Source: Strix aluco
Taxonomy: Eukaryota > Chordata > Aves > Strigiformes > Strigidae
DNA length: 64,000 nucleotides
Assembly: GCF_031877795.1 (NCBI RefSeq)
Contig: NC_133955.1
Span: 3,472,001-3,536,000, forward strand
Direction: 5' to 3'
Position 1 is the first letter of the stretch, and each line of letters starts with the position of its first letter. The notes under the pieces were generated by a model. That model had not been told where the DNA came from, did not search any database, and was given only the letters and a program-made list of their open reading frames with translations. The position numbers and the translations under genes were made by a program. Positions 52,801-64,000 of this stretch are shown in pieces.

Positions 52801-54650
52801 ACACCCTTTTGTCCCTGAGGATTTAAACACCCCCCAAGCCGGGCTGCCCCAGGCACTCCTCCTGCACTACTTTCCCTCTAATCCTCTGCTCCACGCTCCC
52901 AGCATTGCTGGCTCCGCTGGGATTTATCCCACGGACAAATTTGGCCCCTGAGGGTGTCCAGCATCTGGGATGGTCAGGCACCCAGTAAGCACTGGTACGG
53001 GATCGCTGCCCAGCAGCTCTGCACGCACAGCTCTGCCGCTGGAAGGGAGATAAAACCCATCCCGCAGCCTGTCCCGCTGCAAAGAGAGATTAGCTGGTAA
53101 AAGAGGGTTTTTTTGCAGCAGGTCTCTGAATTACTGCTTGGACCCGTGTTTACACAGGAAGCTTCATTTTCCCTGTGGGAAAGAGGACTGACCAGCTCAT
53201 CACACCCATTTCCCCTGTGATCTGACATGGGATGAACTGGACCAGGGTGGGAACAAGGAGGAGAAGACAGGAGGGGTCCTGCACTCCTGAGTAATGAAGC
53301 AATGGCACTTAATTTGATTTTTTCCTAATTCTCAAGCAAAACGATGCCCGCAGAGACTTCTGCAAAGCAGAGCGTCTGCTGGGCTCTGCTCTGCACCAGG
53401 CATGTGCTTCTGTCCACAGAGCAATTTACTGCAGTAATGAGCCCCTGCTAATTTTCCTCTTTCTTAGCAGAACTAATTAGCTGGGGTTCAGCACTACTAT
53501 TTCAGCTACACGGCTCTTGGATGGAGCAGGATTGGCTCCACAGCACCCCTGCGGCCGCTTGAGATATTGGGGTGAATATTTCTTATTTCTCAGCCCTGCA
53601 TGAAGTGCCCCTCAATTAGAAACACACACCCCCCCCCCACCCCCACCCCCCGCATCAGGGACAGCTGGATTTTGGCAGGGGGGGAATGCGATATGCAAAA
53701 GCACAACCCAAGCCCTCAATTTAGGCCTGGGTTTATGGACCAACTCTGGCCAGACAGGCTGCCCTGGCACAGAGGCTAATGAAAAGAGGGATGGTGATAA
53801 TTAAAGGGGTATTTGAGCTCTGATTCAGGCATGGAGAATCCTTGGAGGTTTAGTGAGGTGGATGGGGCATCTACCACTGCTGGGAGTGGGGCAGGAACCA
53901 TCCCCCCACTGGAAATAAAACAGGAGCTTTTGGGTTTGCTGCCAGGAAAGATCCTGCAAAAGTTTGTGGCTCATCCCCCTCCTTGTGAGAGACATTTGCA
54001 AAACGACCTCTTTAAATTCAAGGTGTGCAGCTGTGAGGGAATAAGCAGGAGGAGAGATGCTGGTAGTTTATGAATGATAAAAAAGTAGGAAAGAATATTT
54101 CAAACCTTTGGGGGGATGGTAGGGGTCTGGCAAAAGCTGCCTCTGTTTTCAATCCTCAGTGCGGGAACAGCAGAGAAATGGAAAAGGGGCCAAAATATGC
54201 TGAAATAACAGTGGCTCAGGGCGAGCCCAGGGTTCCTCCTGCCCCACAGCACCAAAGGAGCCCTGTGCTCAGGAGCAGCCTGGTCTGAGACCCCTACACA
54301 AGACCTTTACTTTTAAAAGGAGAGGTTAGAGTGTGTCTTAGGCAAGGGGGGCCAGGATAAGCCCCAACATTTAAATCCACAAATCACACCAGCAAAGAAA
54401 TGATCATCCTGAACCAGCGGCCACCGACTCCTATGGGCTACTTCTGTCTCTGTGCCTCAGTTTCCCCAGAGCTGCTGATGTGCTCCACGGCCAAGCAGGA
54501 GCCCTGCAGGAAAAGATGCACAGGAGGAAGATCCCAAACTGGATTCCTGGGGAGGGGTCCCTTGCTGCTGACCCCTGCGGCAGGCAGAGAAGCATGCCCA
54601 GCCAGACCCCTTTAATCCTCCCCAGTTTGCATACCTCACTTCCACGCATA

Positions 54651-54678
54651 TTTTTTTATATATATATATAAAAAAAAA
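54651..54678. repeat. AT palindrome T7-(AT)n-A8
   Basis: Seven T, a run of alternating A and T, then eight A: a nearly perfect self-complementary sequence of about 28 bases able to form a cruciform or hairpin. It lies in noncoding DNA. Confidence 0.85.
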
Positions 54679-57600
54679 TCAGATTAACAGAGAGCACAGT
54701 ACACGCCATGAGACAGATGAAACCTCTCTGATACCCAGCCATAGAGTCCAAAATTAATCAGCTACGGATTAACCAGGTCAGGATGTAATTTAATAACAAG
54801 CAAGGGTGAGTTGCTACTAGGAGGGAGCCAACATGGTCCCACACCCGGTGCCCCATAAAAGCTGCCACAGCCCAACACAGGTAGCAGGAAAAGCCAGATG
54901 GGGTGAAATGAGCTCTGCGGTGATGCAGGCTGCTTGCCGAAGGGAGCTGGTGGTAGCCTGGGTCCGGGCCAGGCTTTGCTGCAGCTGAGCCCTCCTTGTC
55001 TTCCTGGTGCTCTGAGTCAGGGTTTTATCTTGATTCAGGAAAAGATTTAAATGGATTTTTGACTATGGGGATGCTGAATGGGCTTTTTGGAGGCTGGTGG
55101 TCTGCTCTCTGCTGGGACTTACGAAGCAATTGCAACTGCAAAGTGTGTAACATGCTTTAGGAAGCAGCTGGGGGATGGACAGACACAAAGCACTTGTAAA
55201 GGGCAAGTAAGTGCGGGTGCATGGAGTGACCCCTTTCCCCTCGAGCATCCCGGCTCCATCAGGGCGCCTGGAAGGGAACGGGGGGGGGAGGCAGCCATCC
55301 TCCCTGCTCTCACCCTCCTGCTTACCGTGGCTGTAACGTGATAAAGACAATTCGATTTTGAATCGATGGGAAACTTTCCCAGTCTGTCCAAAAGTGCTGG
55401 GACAGAGGCAGAGCCCCCCCTGACCCAACATCCAGAGCTCAGCACTGTAACCTCAGTTACAAATAAATGACCTTGTCCCCCCACCAGAATCCGCACTGGC
55501 AGCAAACCCTGCTAAGAGGTTGTCAGCCAGAGTCAAAAATGGATATATGTTATAAATGGAAAGCAATAGAAAGCCACTAACTGGGTCAGACAGATACCTG
55601 CATTGATCCCGATTTTTGCAATAACGGCAGCTAAAAAGAGCCAGTGGCAGGGTTTGGGGTCCCGGTGTCACTCGGGGCTCGCAGCATCGTGTGCTGAGCC
55701 AGAGCCGCTGCAGAGATCAGGGCAGCTCTCCCAAGCACATCACGGCAGCCCGTGACCCCATGGTCCTGTCCAGGTGAGGACATTATAATTTGGACCCAGC
55801 AGCAAAAAGTAATTAAGACTTAAAGTGATTGAGGTGATGCCAGTGGGACCCTCCAGCTCCTGGTAAAGCCGTGGTTATTTGCAGCATGTCCCCAGCGATC
55901 GGGAGCGCTTCACCCTCCCTTTTCCTCCAAGAACAAACTAAACTTCTCCCCTGGTCACCACCACCCCAAAAATACCCAACAGAAAAGGAGTGCAGCACCC
56001 GACTGCCCCAAACCCACCCGCCAAACCCTCCTCTCCTCCACCCCCAACTTCAGCCCACCGCGAAGGCTGCGGCAAAGAAGGAGGGAACAACAAACCCGGC
56101 TTTTGCATCATCCTCATCCTCCTCCAGCGCACAGGGCGCCTGGTCCCCCTGTCTCCATCCTCCTCCTCCTCCTTCAGCTCCGCTGGCTGGGGGCTGCCCG
56201 GCGGTGCTGCCCCTTCGCCTCTCGCGGGCGCATGGCCACGGCAGCGCGGGGATGCTTGTACCTCTCCTGTGCTGGGCGGAAAGGTGATGCCAGTAGCCAC
56301 GTGAGCCCGGTGGGACTCCTTGCCCTCATTCTCCTTGTGCCTGAAATGGGTTTTCCTTCCCTCGCTGGGTCCTGCCCAGCAGCAGCAGCGGCACCCAGGA
56401 CCCCAACCCACCACTTTTGTGCCTGTAAATGTGTGAACAATCTTTGCTTTCCAAGTGAGGGTGAGGAAGAAGCAGCCCGGAGCAGAAGAAGAGAAGGTGA
56501 AGCTCAGACATGGCCCTTTCTGTCCCCTCCATGCAGAGCTACTCACTGGGACGCTCTGCCACATGCAGCTGGGACACTGCTGGTTTCACAGGGACCCTGT
56601 TCATTTGCACCCACTTGAAAGGAGAGAGAAGCTGGAAAAACAGGACCCTCCATTGCTCCTGCTGTCAGCACCGCTGCACATTGAGGTACCAGCTGGGTGG
56701 AGGCATCCAGGGCTCCTCTGGCCATGGGTCCCTTTGGCCGGGCAGTTCCTTGGCTGCTGCCAACATCTGGGCTTGACTGAGCAAAGTTGTGGGAAAATCC
56801 GCTGTTCCTGGGAGCCTGTGATTGACATTACAAGAACTCCCAAACTGCCAAAGCTTCAGAAGCAGAAACTGCCTGCCTGGGTGTTTTTTCCATCCTGTTT
56901 TTATAGGGCCAGGGGTGCCTGTTCCTCTGCGAACCTCTGCAGGGGGGTCACACCTTGCCTGTACAACAACGGGTCCTGGCTGTAGCCTGGACACAGCCAG
57001 GAGCAGCCGCAGCCAGGCGCAGAGCAGAGGTTGCTGGATTCGGCCATAACCCCTCAGTTAGTCCAAAGAGCCATCAGGGCTGTGAGCATCACCTACTGCC
57101 TTCAGTGAAGGCATCTGAGCTGCCGTTTCAAGCCCCTGCCCGCTTTGCTGGCAGGATTTGATGAAACTGCAGCTATTTCCCTTTCCATTTCATTCCCTGG
57201 TCCCTGCAGAGAGCATTGCCTTCCTTCCCTGCCCCAAAACTTCACAAGCAAAGGCAAAAATGAGAGCATCACACTGGAAAGGGACCCAGCAGACAGGAAT
57301 GGAGTGAGTACCACGCAGGGCACTTCCCAGCTGACCTCCAAAAGCCATCCCCAGCCCTCGCCTGCATCCTGAATCCTCCTGCCAGCAGCTCAGGATGCTG
57401 AGCCTTTCCCTCAAGCTTTATTCCATCTTGTGTAATTGGGGCAGGTTTCCACGCTGTGCTGTTGAATTGGGAAAGGAAAATATTGTGATCAGCCTGTGCT
57501 GAGCCCTTTCAGCAGCATCCCATCAGCGGGGTGTGCAAAGTTGGGGTCTCCCAGAGGTGCTGCTCAAAAAAACAAAACAAAACAAAACAAACAACCCAAG

Positions 57601-60600
57601 GAAATAAAAAGAAATAAAACCAACCATCTTTTCACATCCTGGAAAATCAGTCCTGGAAAATCTCCCCCTAGCTGTGGGGAAAAGGAGATCTCAAAGCTCA
57701 GGGAAAGGGAAAAAAATGCCCCTTGGGCTCATCTTCCCCTGACAGGCTCCTCTGTGTAAAGTTGGAGCCAATTTTGTCTTAGAGCAAGTTCCAAACCTCC
57801 TTCCTGTGACCTTTGGAAATGGATATGGCTGAGCCCCACAGGAGCCGAGCCCAGAGGGGTGTACGGCCGTCCTGGGCTACGGGTACAGGATGGGGTGCTC
57901 TGGTCCCCCCTCTGTGCCCAGGGCAGCACTTAAGTGACCACAGCAAAGTCATGGTTTTCCCAACTGCATGCCATGAGCTGAATTTCATCTTGGGATGCAA
58001 TGGGAAATCATTCACCGGGGCACAGATCTCATCTGTAAAAGCTGCACTTTTAAGCCACTTCAGGGTTAGGGGAGATGCAAAGGGAACAGCTTAGCTGAGG
58101 GAGACAAATTGTGTTGCTCTGGGAATCAGCAATACAGCCATTTTTCCCCCATTAAAAATTAGGCTTTATTTGGTTGAGGCTTTGCTTGTACGGAAATTTC
58201 TGTGATCGCTACACAGATTGCCTCCCCCTGAGACCATGAAACCCATCACACTTCAAACATGAAACAACTCTTATGGAGTAACTCTGGGGTGATGTTTGCT
58301 TGATCCTGAACTCAATACTAACCAAGGAAAGTCACTTTGGCCCCTTCTGATCCTTTTGCCCAATCTTCTATGGGGTTTTTCATTAGTGCTTGGAGGATGG
58401 AAACATTGGTTAGTGCGAGAGCCGCAGTGAGCATTGAGGCAGTGCCAGGACCAGCTTCGTCTGTGCTCCTGTACTGACCCACAAGACCAGGGAAGACAAC
58501 CTAAACTGGACTCTCTGAAAATCATATGTTATTCTTCATCACTAAATGCAAGCTGTACCGAATCCACAGGAACTAAAAGCAGTTTTGACCCAATATTCCC
58601 ATTAACCCTCCCCACACCCTTCTCTGCGTCACCAGAATAAGCGCTGCGCAGCTTTGTGCAGTGGGGATTCCCATGCTCAGTCTGCTGGGATCACCTAAAA
58701 TATCCCTTTAATTTCCAGGCAAGACCAAGCCAACCTAAAAAGCAAGATCCCATTAACTCTAATTACTGCAGCCTGAATCTGATGTCGTCCTCTTCTGCAC
58801 CACATCCCCTCCCCGTTTAATTCATCCCGACGGAAAGGATGCTCCTGCCGCTGTTTCAGGTTTTAAGTGACTACTTGGCAGCCATAGATTTCAGCCTGTC
58901 AGAAATACTGATGAATTATTTCACCCCATGTCCTTATGGTTTAATTTGAGCAGGCTGAAGGCAACTAATATTTTCCTCGCGTGTGTTTCAATGTTTTCAG
59001 CGTTTCTTGCATATGCTCCAATAAAGCAGATTGCAACGGCTGATGATTTTCTAATGGAAGACTTGCAAAGCATTCAAACCCATTAAAAAGATCACAGCCA
59101 ACAGTAACTACTTTATTTAAGTCTTGGAAGAGAAACAAAGGCTGTAAACGCTCAAAGCACAGAGCGTATCTGTCTGGGTTCAGGCACGCACCCAAGAGCA
59201 TCCAAAAATCCTGTATCAGCACAACTTGGTATAAAACCACAAGCCAAGCACCATTTTAGCTGGAGATAAATGGAAATCTTTTCAACCAGGTGATTCTTCT
59301 ACATGCTAGTGGTAATAAATTAAAATAAAAGGAGTGGGTTAATATAGGTGGGAACTTTCCATGGGTGTTGGGCTCAGTTACATTTCCATTATGTCATCGA
59401 TGCTGTACAGACTTTTACAAGCCCAGTAAATAAAATTAAAACCAGTCACTCACCTGCAGCTTCCTTCAGCCAGCCTAAATTACAGCCCCTCCTCAAGCAA
59501 TAAGTGTTTCTTGGGTGGTTAAGGATGTGGCCGGTGCCTGCGCATCTCTGACACGCAGGTAAGGATTAGAAAGAGTTTGTCTCAGGAAAGACTCAGATTC
59601 GGAAATCCTATACCCTCGTGAAACCCTACCTTGTCTTGCTGTCCTTGGCTTTAAAGGAAACATGGGGAAGAAACGCAGTGCTGAAAGCTGGGCTGTGGCA
59701 CATCTTCACACACGGCAACAACTGCCCCGAACAAACCCAAACTCTTCAGCAACCAGCCCCAAGGGAAGGGATGTACCCCCAAGAGCTCAGCTCCTGAGCT
59801 GACACACCCCCCCAAGTCATAGCTTCATTACTTGGGAGCAGATCTGTCCCCATCACTGCTCCATGGGCAACGTACACATGGGGACAGGGATTCCCCTTGA
59901 CATTAAGAGCTGCCCACCTGGCAGCAACACCTGTGTTAAGAAGCAACATTCACATTTTAGGACTAAAAGGCACCAAAGAGTCCATCTTACCTGCCCAGAT
60001 GTGGGCTGTAGTCCAGTCTCTTGGTCCCATCAAGGCACATTGCTGTCTCAATGGGATCTGCACGACTTTGGGTCCTGGCCTCACCACTCTTCCCTGTTCA
60101 ATGCCTAAGGGACACAAGGCCAATACTTTGGGGACCGTTTGACTTGTGGCCCCTCCATGTCCCAGGGAGGCCCTGGAAGCCTTTCAAGGGGTTTTCCAGG
60201 AGACACTGAGCATCCCACGCTGTGAGCAAACTCAAAAAGTGGCTTTGCATTCAGCTCTGAGCAGCAGCATCAGGCAACGTCAGGGAAAAGGTGACATACC
60301 CCGAGGTCACAGAAGGGTCTTCCCATTAGCAAAGACCCTTCTCATTCCCTGAGCCACCAAGAACCCGCTGTAGGAGACTTTGGCTGCTCTGGGTCCTTCC
60401 AAGCCTATGGTATGGTGTCATGGTCATCTTTATCCCAAGAATACATGGGATGGGTTAAGCCCATCTATCTTCTGGGAATGCACATGCTGGAGGCTGCAGG
60501 GTAACCATGAGTTTGTTGAGCAAGATTGATGGATCTTCTCCACCTCTCCTTGTTACATTGAGCTGATCCGCATCTTGGTATCAGGTATCACATCCAATCC

Positions 60601-62844
60601 TGCAGCAATCATGGACAGCAGGTGGTGGAAGGAAAGGTCCATGGCTTGCCCAAGTCATCAGCTTGGCCATTCTGCTTTAACCCAACTCACAAGAAAGCCC
60701 CCAAGATTTACCTCATCCTGTAAGCACCACCCAAAGCCATGCATGCCCGGTATCCCTAGGAGTTGGTACTGCATCATGGGTATTTCCCAGAGGTTACTGT
60801 TACACTGCAGTAACGGGGAATCTCATTAATTACTCTTTCAGCTGAATCGTGGTAACGAATGCACAGGACATATCAAGAATCATGTTAGCATGGCAAGTGG
60901 CACAGGAACACCCAGAAAGGGTGATGCTCCACAGAAAGGCCTGAAGTTGTTACAAGGACGTCAGGAGACTTGATACAAAAGGCCGACTTATTAATAGCTA
61001 ATGGGCAAATAAATTATGTACCCACTTGGGTGGATTGTGTTTCTCCCTCCTCATGGCACTCAGCCGTCTCCATCACCTCCTTTCTCTGTCCCACTTGGTT
61101 CTTTCTTCTCCTTTATTTTCCTGCTTTGCAGGACTTAACGTGTGTTTGCTCATCACCGAAAGCTTCGAAGCTGTAGCTCTGAATCCAGTCTCTCCCCAGG
61201 GTCTTGGCTGCCCACATCCATCCAGAGCAGGACAGGGGACCACTGGCCACCCTGATCCCTCTCCGAGGAGGGTTGGACACATCCCCCATCACACCAGGGC
61301 TGCTCCCAGAGACGGCCTCAATGTCCTGGAAATGCCAAACCTGACAGAGAAGCTCCAGGCATCAAAACAAAAGCTTCTCACTGTGGCTTTCTCCAGGCCA
61401 CTTTGCAGGATGTGACCTGCCCTACCTGCCATCTGCCTGGGCCCAGCAGGAGCAGCCCGAGCTGCCGGTGGCGCAGGCAGCCAAGCGCCAGCAGCTCCAC
61501 GCCAGCCATGCTCCAGCGGGTGCCTGACAGGCAGAGAGGGCAGGGGAAGGCTGAGCGATGGCATGGAGGGGGAGAAAAAGGGGGGTTCCTCCATGAACTT
61601 GGGATTTGGGGTCCTCAGCACCACAAAAACCCCAGAGCAGGAGAAGGGAAAGCTGAGACTAAGTAAAAGGAGGTTTGGGGATCTCCCTGTTTCCTGCATG
61701 ACTTAGCCGCTGCCCCCAGCTCTGTGAAGCCCAGGGAGGGCACGGATCTGCCTTGCCAGTGCATCCCCAGCCAGGATAATGCAGCAGAGGGTTTGAGCAG
61801 CTGCTTGCGTTGCAGGCAGGCGGGGACTGCCACCTGCTCCTACTTCAACAGGAGCAGCAATTTCCCCTCTCACCTTCCCGAGCCCCATTTCCCATCTGGT
61901 TTGCAGGCAGCACTCTGGTATCTGCCTGACACTGCAGCCAGTGTGGTGCTTCCCATCAGATGCTCCCTCCCTGAGCTCTGACTGCTGTTCGTGAGCCCTT
62001 GCAGCACTTTTAGAGGAAGCCAAAATCTGCTGGACTGTGTGTTTTGTTAAACACCTTGGAGCCCACCACACCGCCCCTGAGCTTCGGGGCTGGCTCCTCT
62101 CAGCAGGAGGAGCACAGAAAATAAGGGATGCTCATACAGATTCACCCTCCACTATTGCTTTGAGTTGGGGATCTCAGGCAGGTCTGCGGTACAACCCCAT
62201 CCCCAGGACACAGAGAAGGTGAAGAGCACTTAGGGCAGAGCCAGGAGCAGCATCCCAGTCCCTGGACCAGCTCTTTAACTGGAGGACAACGGCCCCACCA
62301 TTGCTGTCCCTGTGCCCCGAGGCCCCCTTTCCTCAGCACTCCCCCCTTCTCTAATCTTTCATTATCACTTTCTCTGCCCACTCTGATTTCATCGGGCCAT
62401 GCTATGCTATCCCTCGTGCCTGGGCGGTGTTGGGCAATCTGATCCTCACCCCCTCGCCAGGCTGTCTATAAACACTGTCACTAATCACCCTGGACCCCAT
62501 GCTGACCCTGATGACGTTCCACCCTGCCCAACTCAATGCTGCCCCATCAACAGGCAGGCTCCTGTTCCATGCCTGTCACCTTCTCGGCAGGTTTGTATAA
62601 CCCTAACCCACGTCACGGCAGCTCCTGGTCACTGAAATCAGGCTATTCTGTATCAGTAATAAGAAACTCTCACCACCTCTGACCAGCGCACGTATCTGCT
62701 CACACTGTCGCTTCCTCCCTGGGGAGAGCAGCATCCCCAGCATCCATGATGGCGTCAAAGCATCCATCCTTATTTAAACCCCACAACAGCCTCCTCCACG
62801 AAGGGGCCATTGTTTTTCCATTTTCTATCAGCCAAAGGATAAGG

Positions 62845-63390
62845 AATCATAGAACAGTTGGGGTTGGAAGGGACCTTTAAAGCTCATCTAGTCCAAACCC
62901 CCCGCCATGAGCAGGGACTAATCAGGTTGCTCAAAGCCCCGTCCAACCTGGCCCTGAATGTTTCCAGTGAGGGGGCATCTACCACCTCTCTGGGCAATCT
63001 GTGCCAGTGTCTCACCACCCTCATCACAAAAAATTTCTTCCTTATATCTAGTCTGAATCTCCCCTCTTTTACTTGAAAACCATAACCCCGTGTCCTATCA
63101 CAACAGGCCCTACTAAGAAGCCTGTTGCCATCTTTCTTATAAGCCCCCTCTAAGTATTGAAAGGCCCCTATAAGGTCTCCCCGGAGCCTTTTCTCCAGGC
63201 TGAACAACCCCAACTCTCTCAGCCTGTCCTCACAGGAGAGGTGTCCCTTCTCTCTGATCATTTCCACGGCTTCCTCTGGACCCGCTCCAGCAGGTCCATG
63301 TCTTTCCTGTGCTGGGGACCCCAGAGCTGGATGTGGGACTCCAGGTGGGGTCTCACAGAGCAGAGGGGAAGAATCACCTCCCTCAAATCA
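62845..63390 (-). repeat. CR1 LINE 3' fragment with ORF2 C-terminal remnant
   Basis: Reverse-oriented CR1 starting at its tail (AATCATAGAACAG, GGTTGGAAGGGACC). The minus strand retains the C-terminal part of CR1 ORF2, with [19 protein letters not shown] and [19 protein letters not shown] blocks. Its 5' part is truncated. It is a more standard CR1 subfamily than the 15-27 kb cluster and looks older, since the frame is only partly preserved. Confidence 0.92.
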
Positions 63391-63752
63391 GCAGCAAAGG
63401 GAGGAGGAGACGTGCTCGTCCACCTTGTCTCTGCTGCTGGACCGGTTCAGGGATGTAGATGTGCCTACGTCACATTTTGGGGTGAGCAGTGACGCAAAGG
63501 AGAAGGAGATGGTTTCTTTTCAGACAATCAGGGAAGAAAAGAGACACAGATGGAAAATTAAAGGCTGCAGCAGGAAAGAGAGAGTAGTAATACCCCTCCT
63601 TTGGTGGCCCTGCAAACCAGGGAAGGAAAGATAGAAGAGCAAGAGGGAAAGTCTGAAATTAGGACCTCGCTGGGTCCTTTCTTCTCCCTGCACATGATGG
63701 GGACAGCCAGGAGGAAGGTGAGGAGATGGCTCTGGTGCCCTGGTTGAGAACT
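63391..63752. other. Spacer between two CR1 fragments
   Basis: No exon or repeat recognised. The last 170 bases of the window (63830-64000) are likewise unannotated, with a TATA-like TATATA close to the window edge that cannot be judged. Confidence 0.4.
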
Positions 63753-63826
63753 GTCAATGTCAGGTTAATGCTTGGACTAGGTGATCTTCAAGGTCTTTTC
63801 CAACCTAGATGATTCTGTGATTCTGT
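63753..63826 (+). repeat. CR1 LINE 3' tail fragment
   Basis: Short CR1 3' end with GGACTAGGTGATCTTCAAGG, TTTTCCAACC and a GATTCTGTGATTCTGT tail. It faces the CR1 at 62845. Confidence 0.85.
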
Positions 63827-64000
63827 AACCAGCTTCACTGGGGCCATGGCAGAGGGGAAGGCTCCCTCCTATGACGTGCAGGAGACAAGCATAAGGCAAC
63901 ATCCATCCCAAGCAGGTTTTCTGCTTTACAGAGTCATAAGGCCAAGCATGGCTTTACATCATTGTCTCAAAACTCTGCCCAAGGGGAGGTTATATATGGG

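Larger units (their letters stand above)
47008..62844. other. Long intergenic region upstream of KCNA10, no gene supported
   Basis: Nearly 16 kb without a convincing exon. In other vertebrates KCNA2 follows on this side, so its 3' end should lie beyond the window. Items seen: a C18 run at 49834-49851, a 9-bp inverted repeat at 49662-49690, a C-rich tract at 53629-53651, an AT palindrome at 54651-54678, a small CpG cluster at 56190-56285, an AAAAC array near 57567-57592, and an unexplained 92-codon minus-strand open frame at 58965-59240. The rest is single-copy-looking DNA. Confidence 0.5.

Noticed and set aside
54856-54988. TATA-like CATAAAAG followed by a 26-codon frame starting MSSAVMQAAC
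   Set aside because: Too short, no signal peptide or known peptide, and such combinations are expected by chance.

Overview
This is a window of bird nuclear DNA. It has vertebrate-type split genes with GT-AG introns, several CR1 LINE fragments with the usual 3' tail, short intergenic gaps, and no Alu- or L1-like repeats. The gene order matches the conserved vertebrate block on human 1p13.3: (RBM15) - SLC16A4 - LAMTOR5 - PROK1 - chymosin/embryonic pepsinogen - KCNA10. The proteins resemble chicken ones but are not identical. The pepsinogen differs from my recollection of chicken embryonic pepsinogen at many positions, so a bird other than chicken is likely. I cannot name the species.

Layout. 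1-1.2 kb has plus-strand poly(A) signals and may be the 3' end of the gene expected to the left (RBM15 by synteny; not proven). 1.2-9.5 kb shows no gene. 10.6-23.8 kb, minus strand, is SLC16A4 (monocarboxylate transporter MCT5). I rebuilt it as nine coding exons giving 519 residues; the start ATG plus one base sits at the very end of a tiny upstream exon. 24.9-26.3 kb, minus strand, is LAMTOR5 (91 residues, four exons), with a CpG-island promoter holding a CLEAR-type E-box. 29.9-33.1 kb, plus strand, is PROK1 (105 residues, three exons, TATA promoter). 36.8-40.6 kb, plus strand, is an intact embryonic pepsinogen/chymosin gene (383 residues, nine exons, TATA promoter, poly(A) signal). 45.5-47.0 kb, minus strand, is the single-exon KCNA10 (Kv1.8) channel. 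47.0-62.8 kb shows no supported gene. The last kilobase has two CR1 fragments.

The genes do not form a pathway. They are a conserved neighbourhood of unrelated functions: a membrane transporter, the lysosomal Ragulator scaffold, a secreted GPCR ligand, a gastric protease and a voltage-gated potassium channel. Four CR1 copies of one subfamily, in both orientations, lie in and around SLC16A4 and LAMTOR5.

I found no viral element, CRISPR array, bacterial-type system or clearly new gene system. The most useful new results are the split-start model for SLC16A4, its altered MCT signature motif, the CLEAR-like site at LAMTOR5, and the inverted CR1 cluster.
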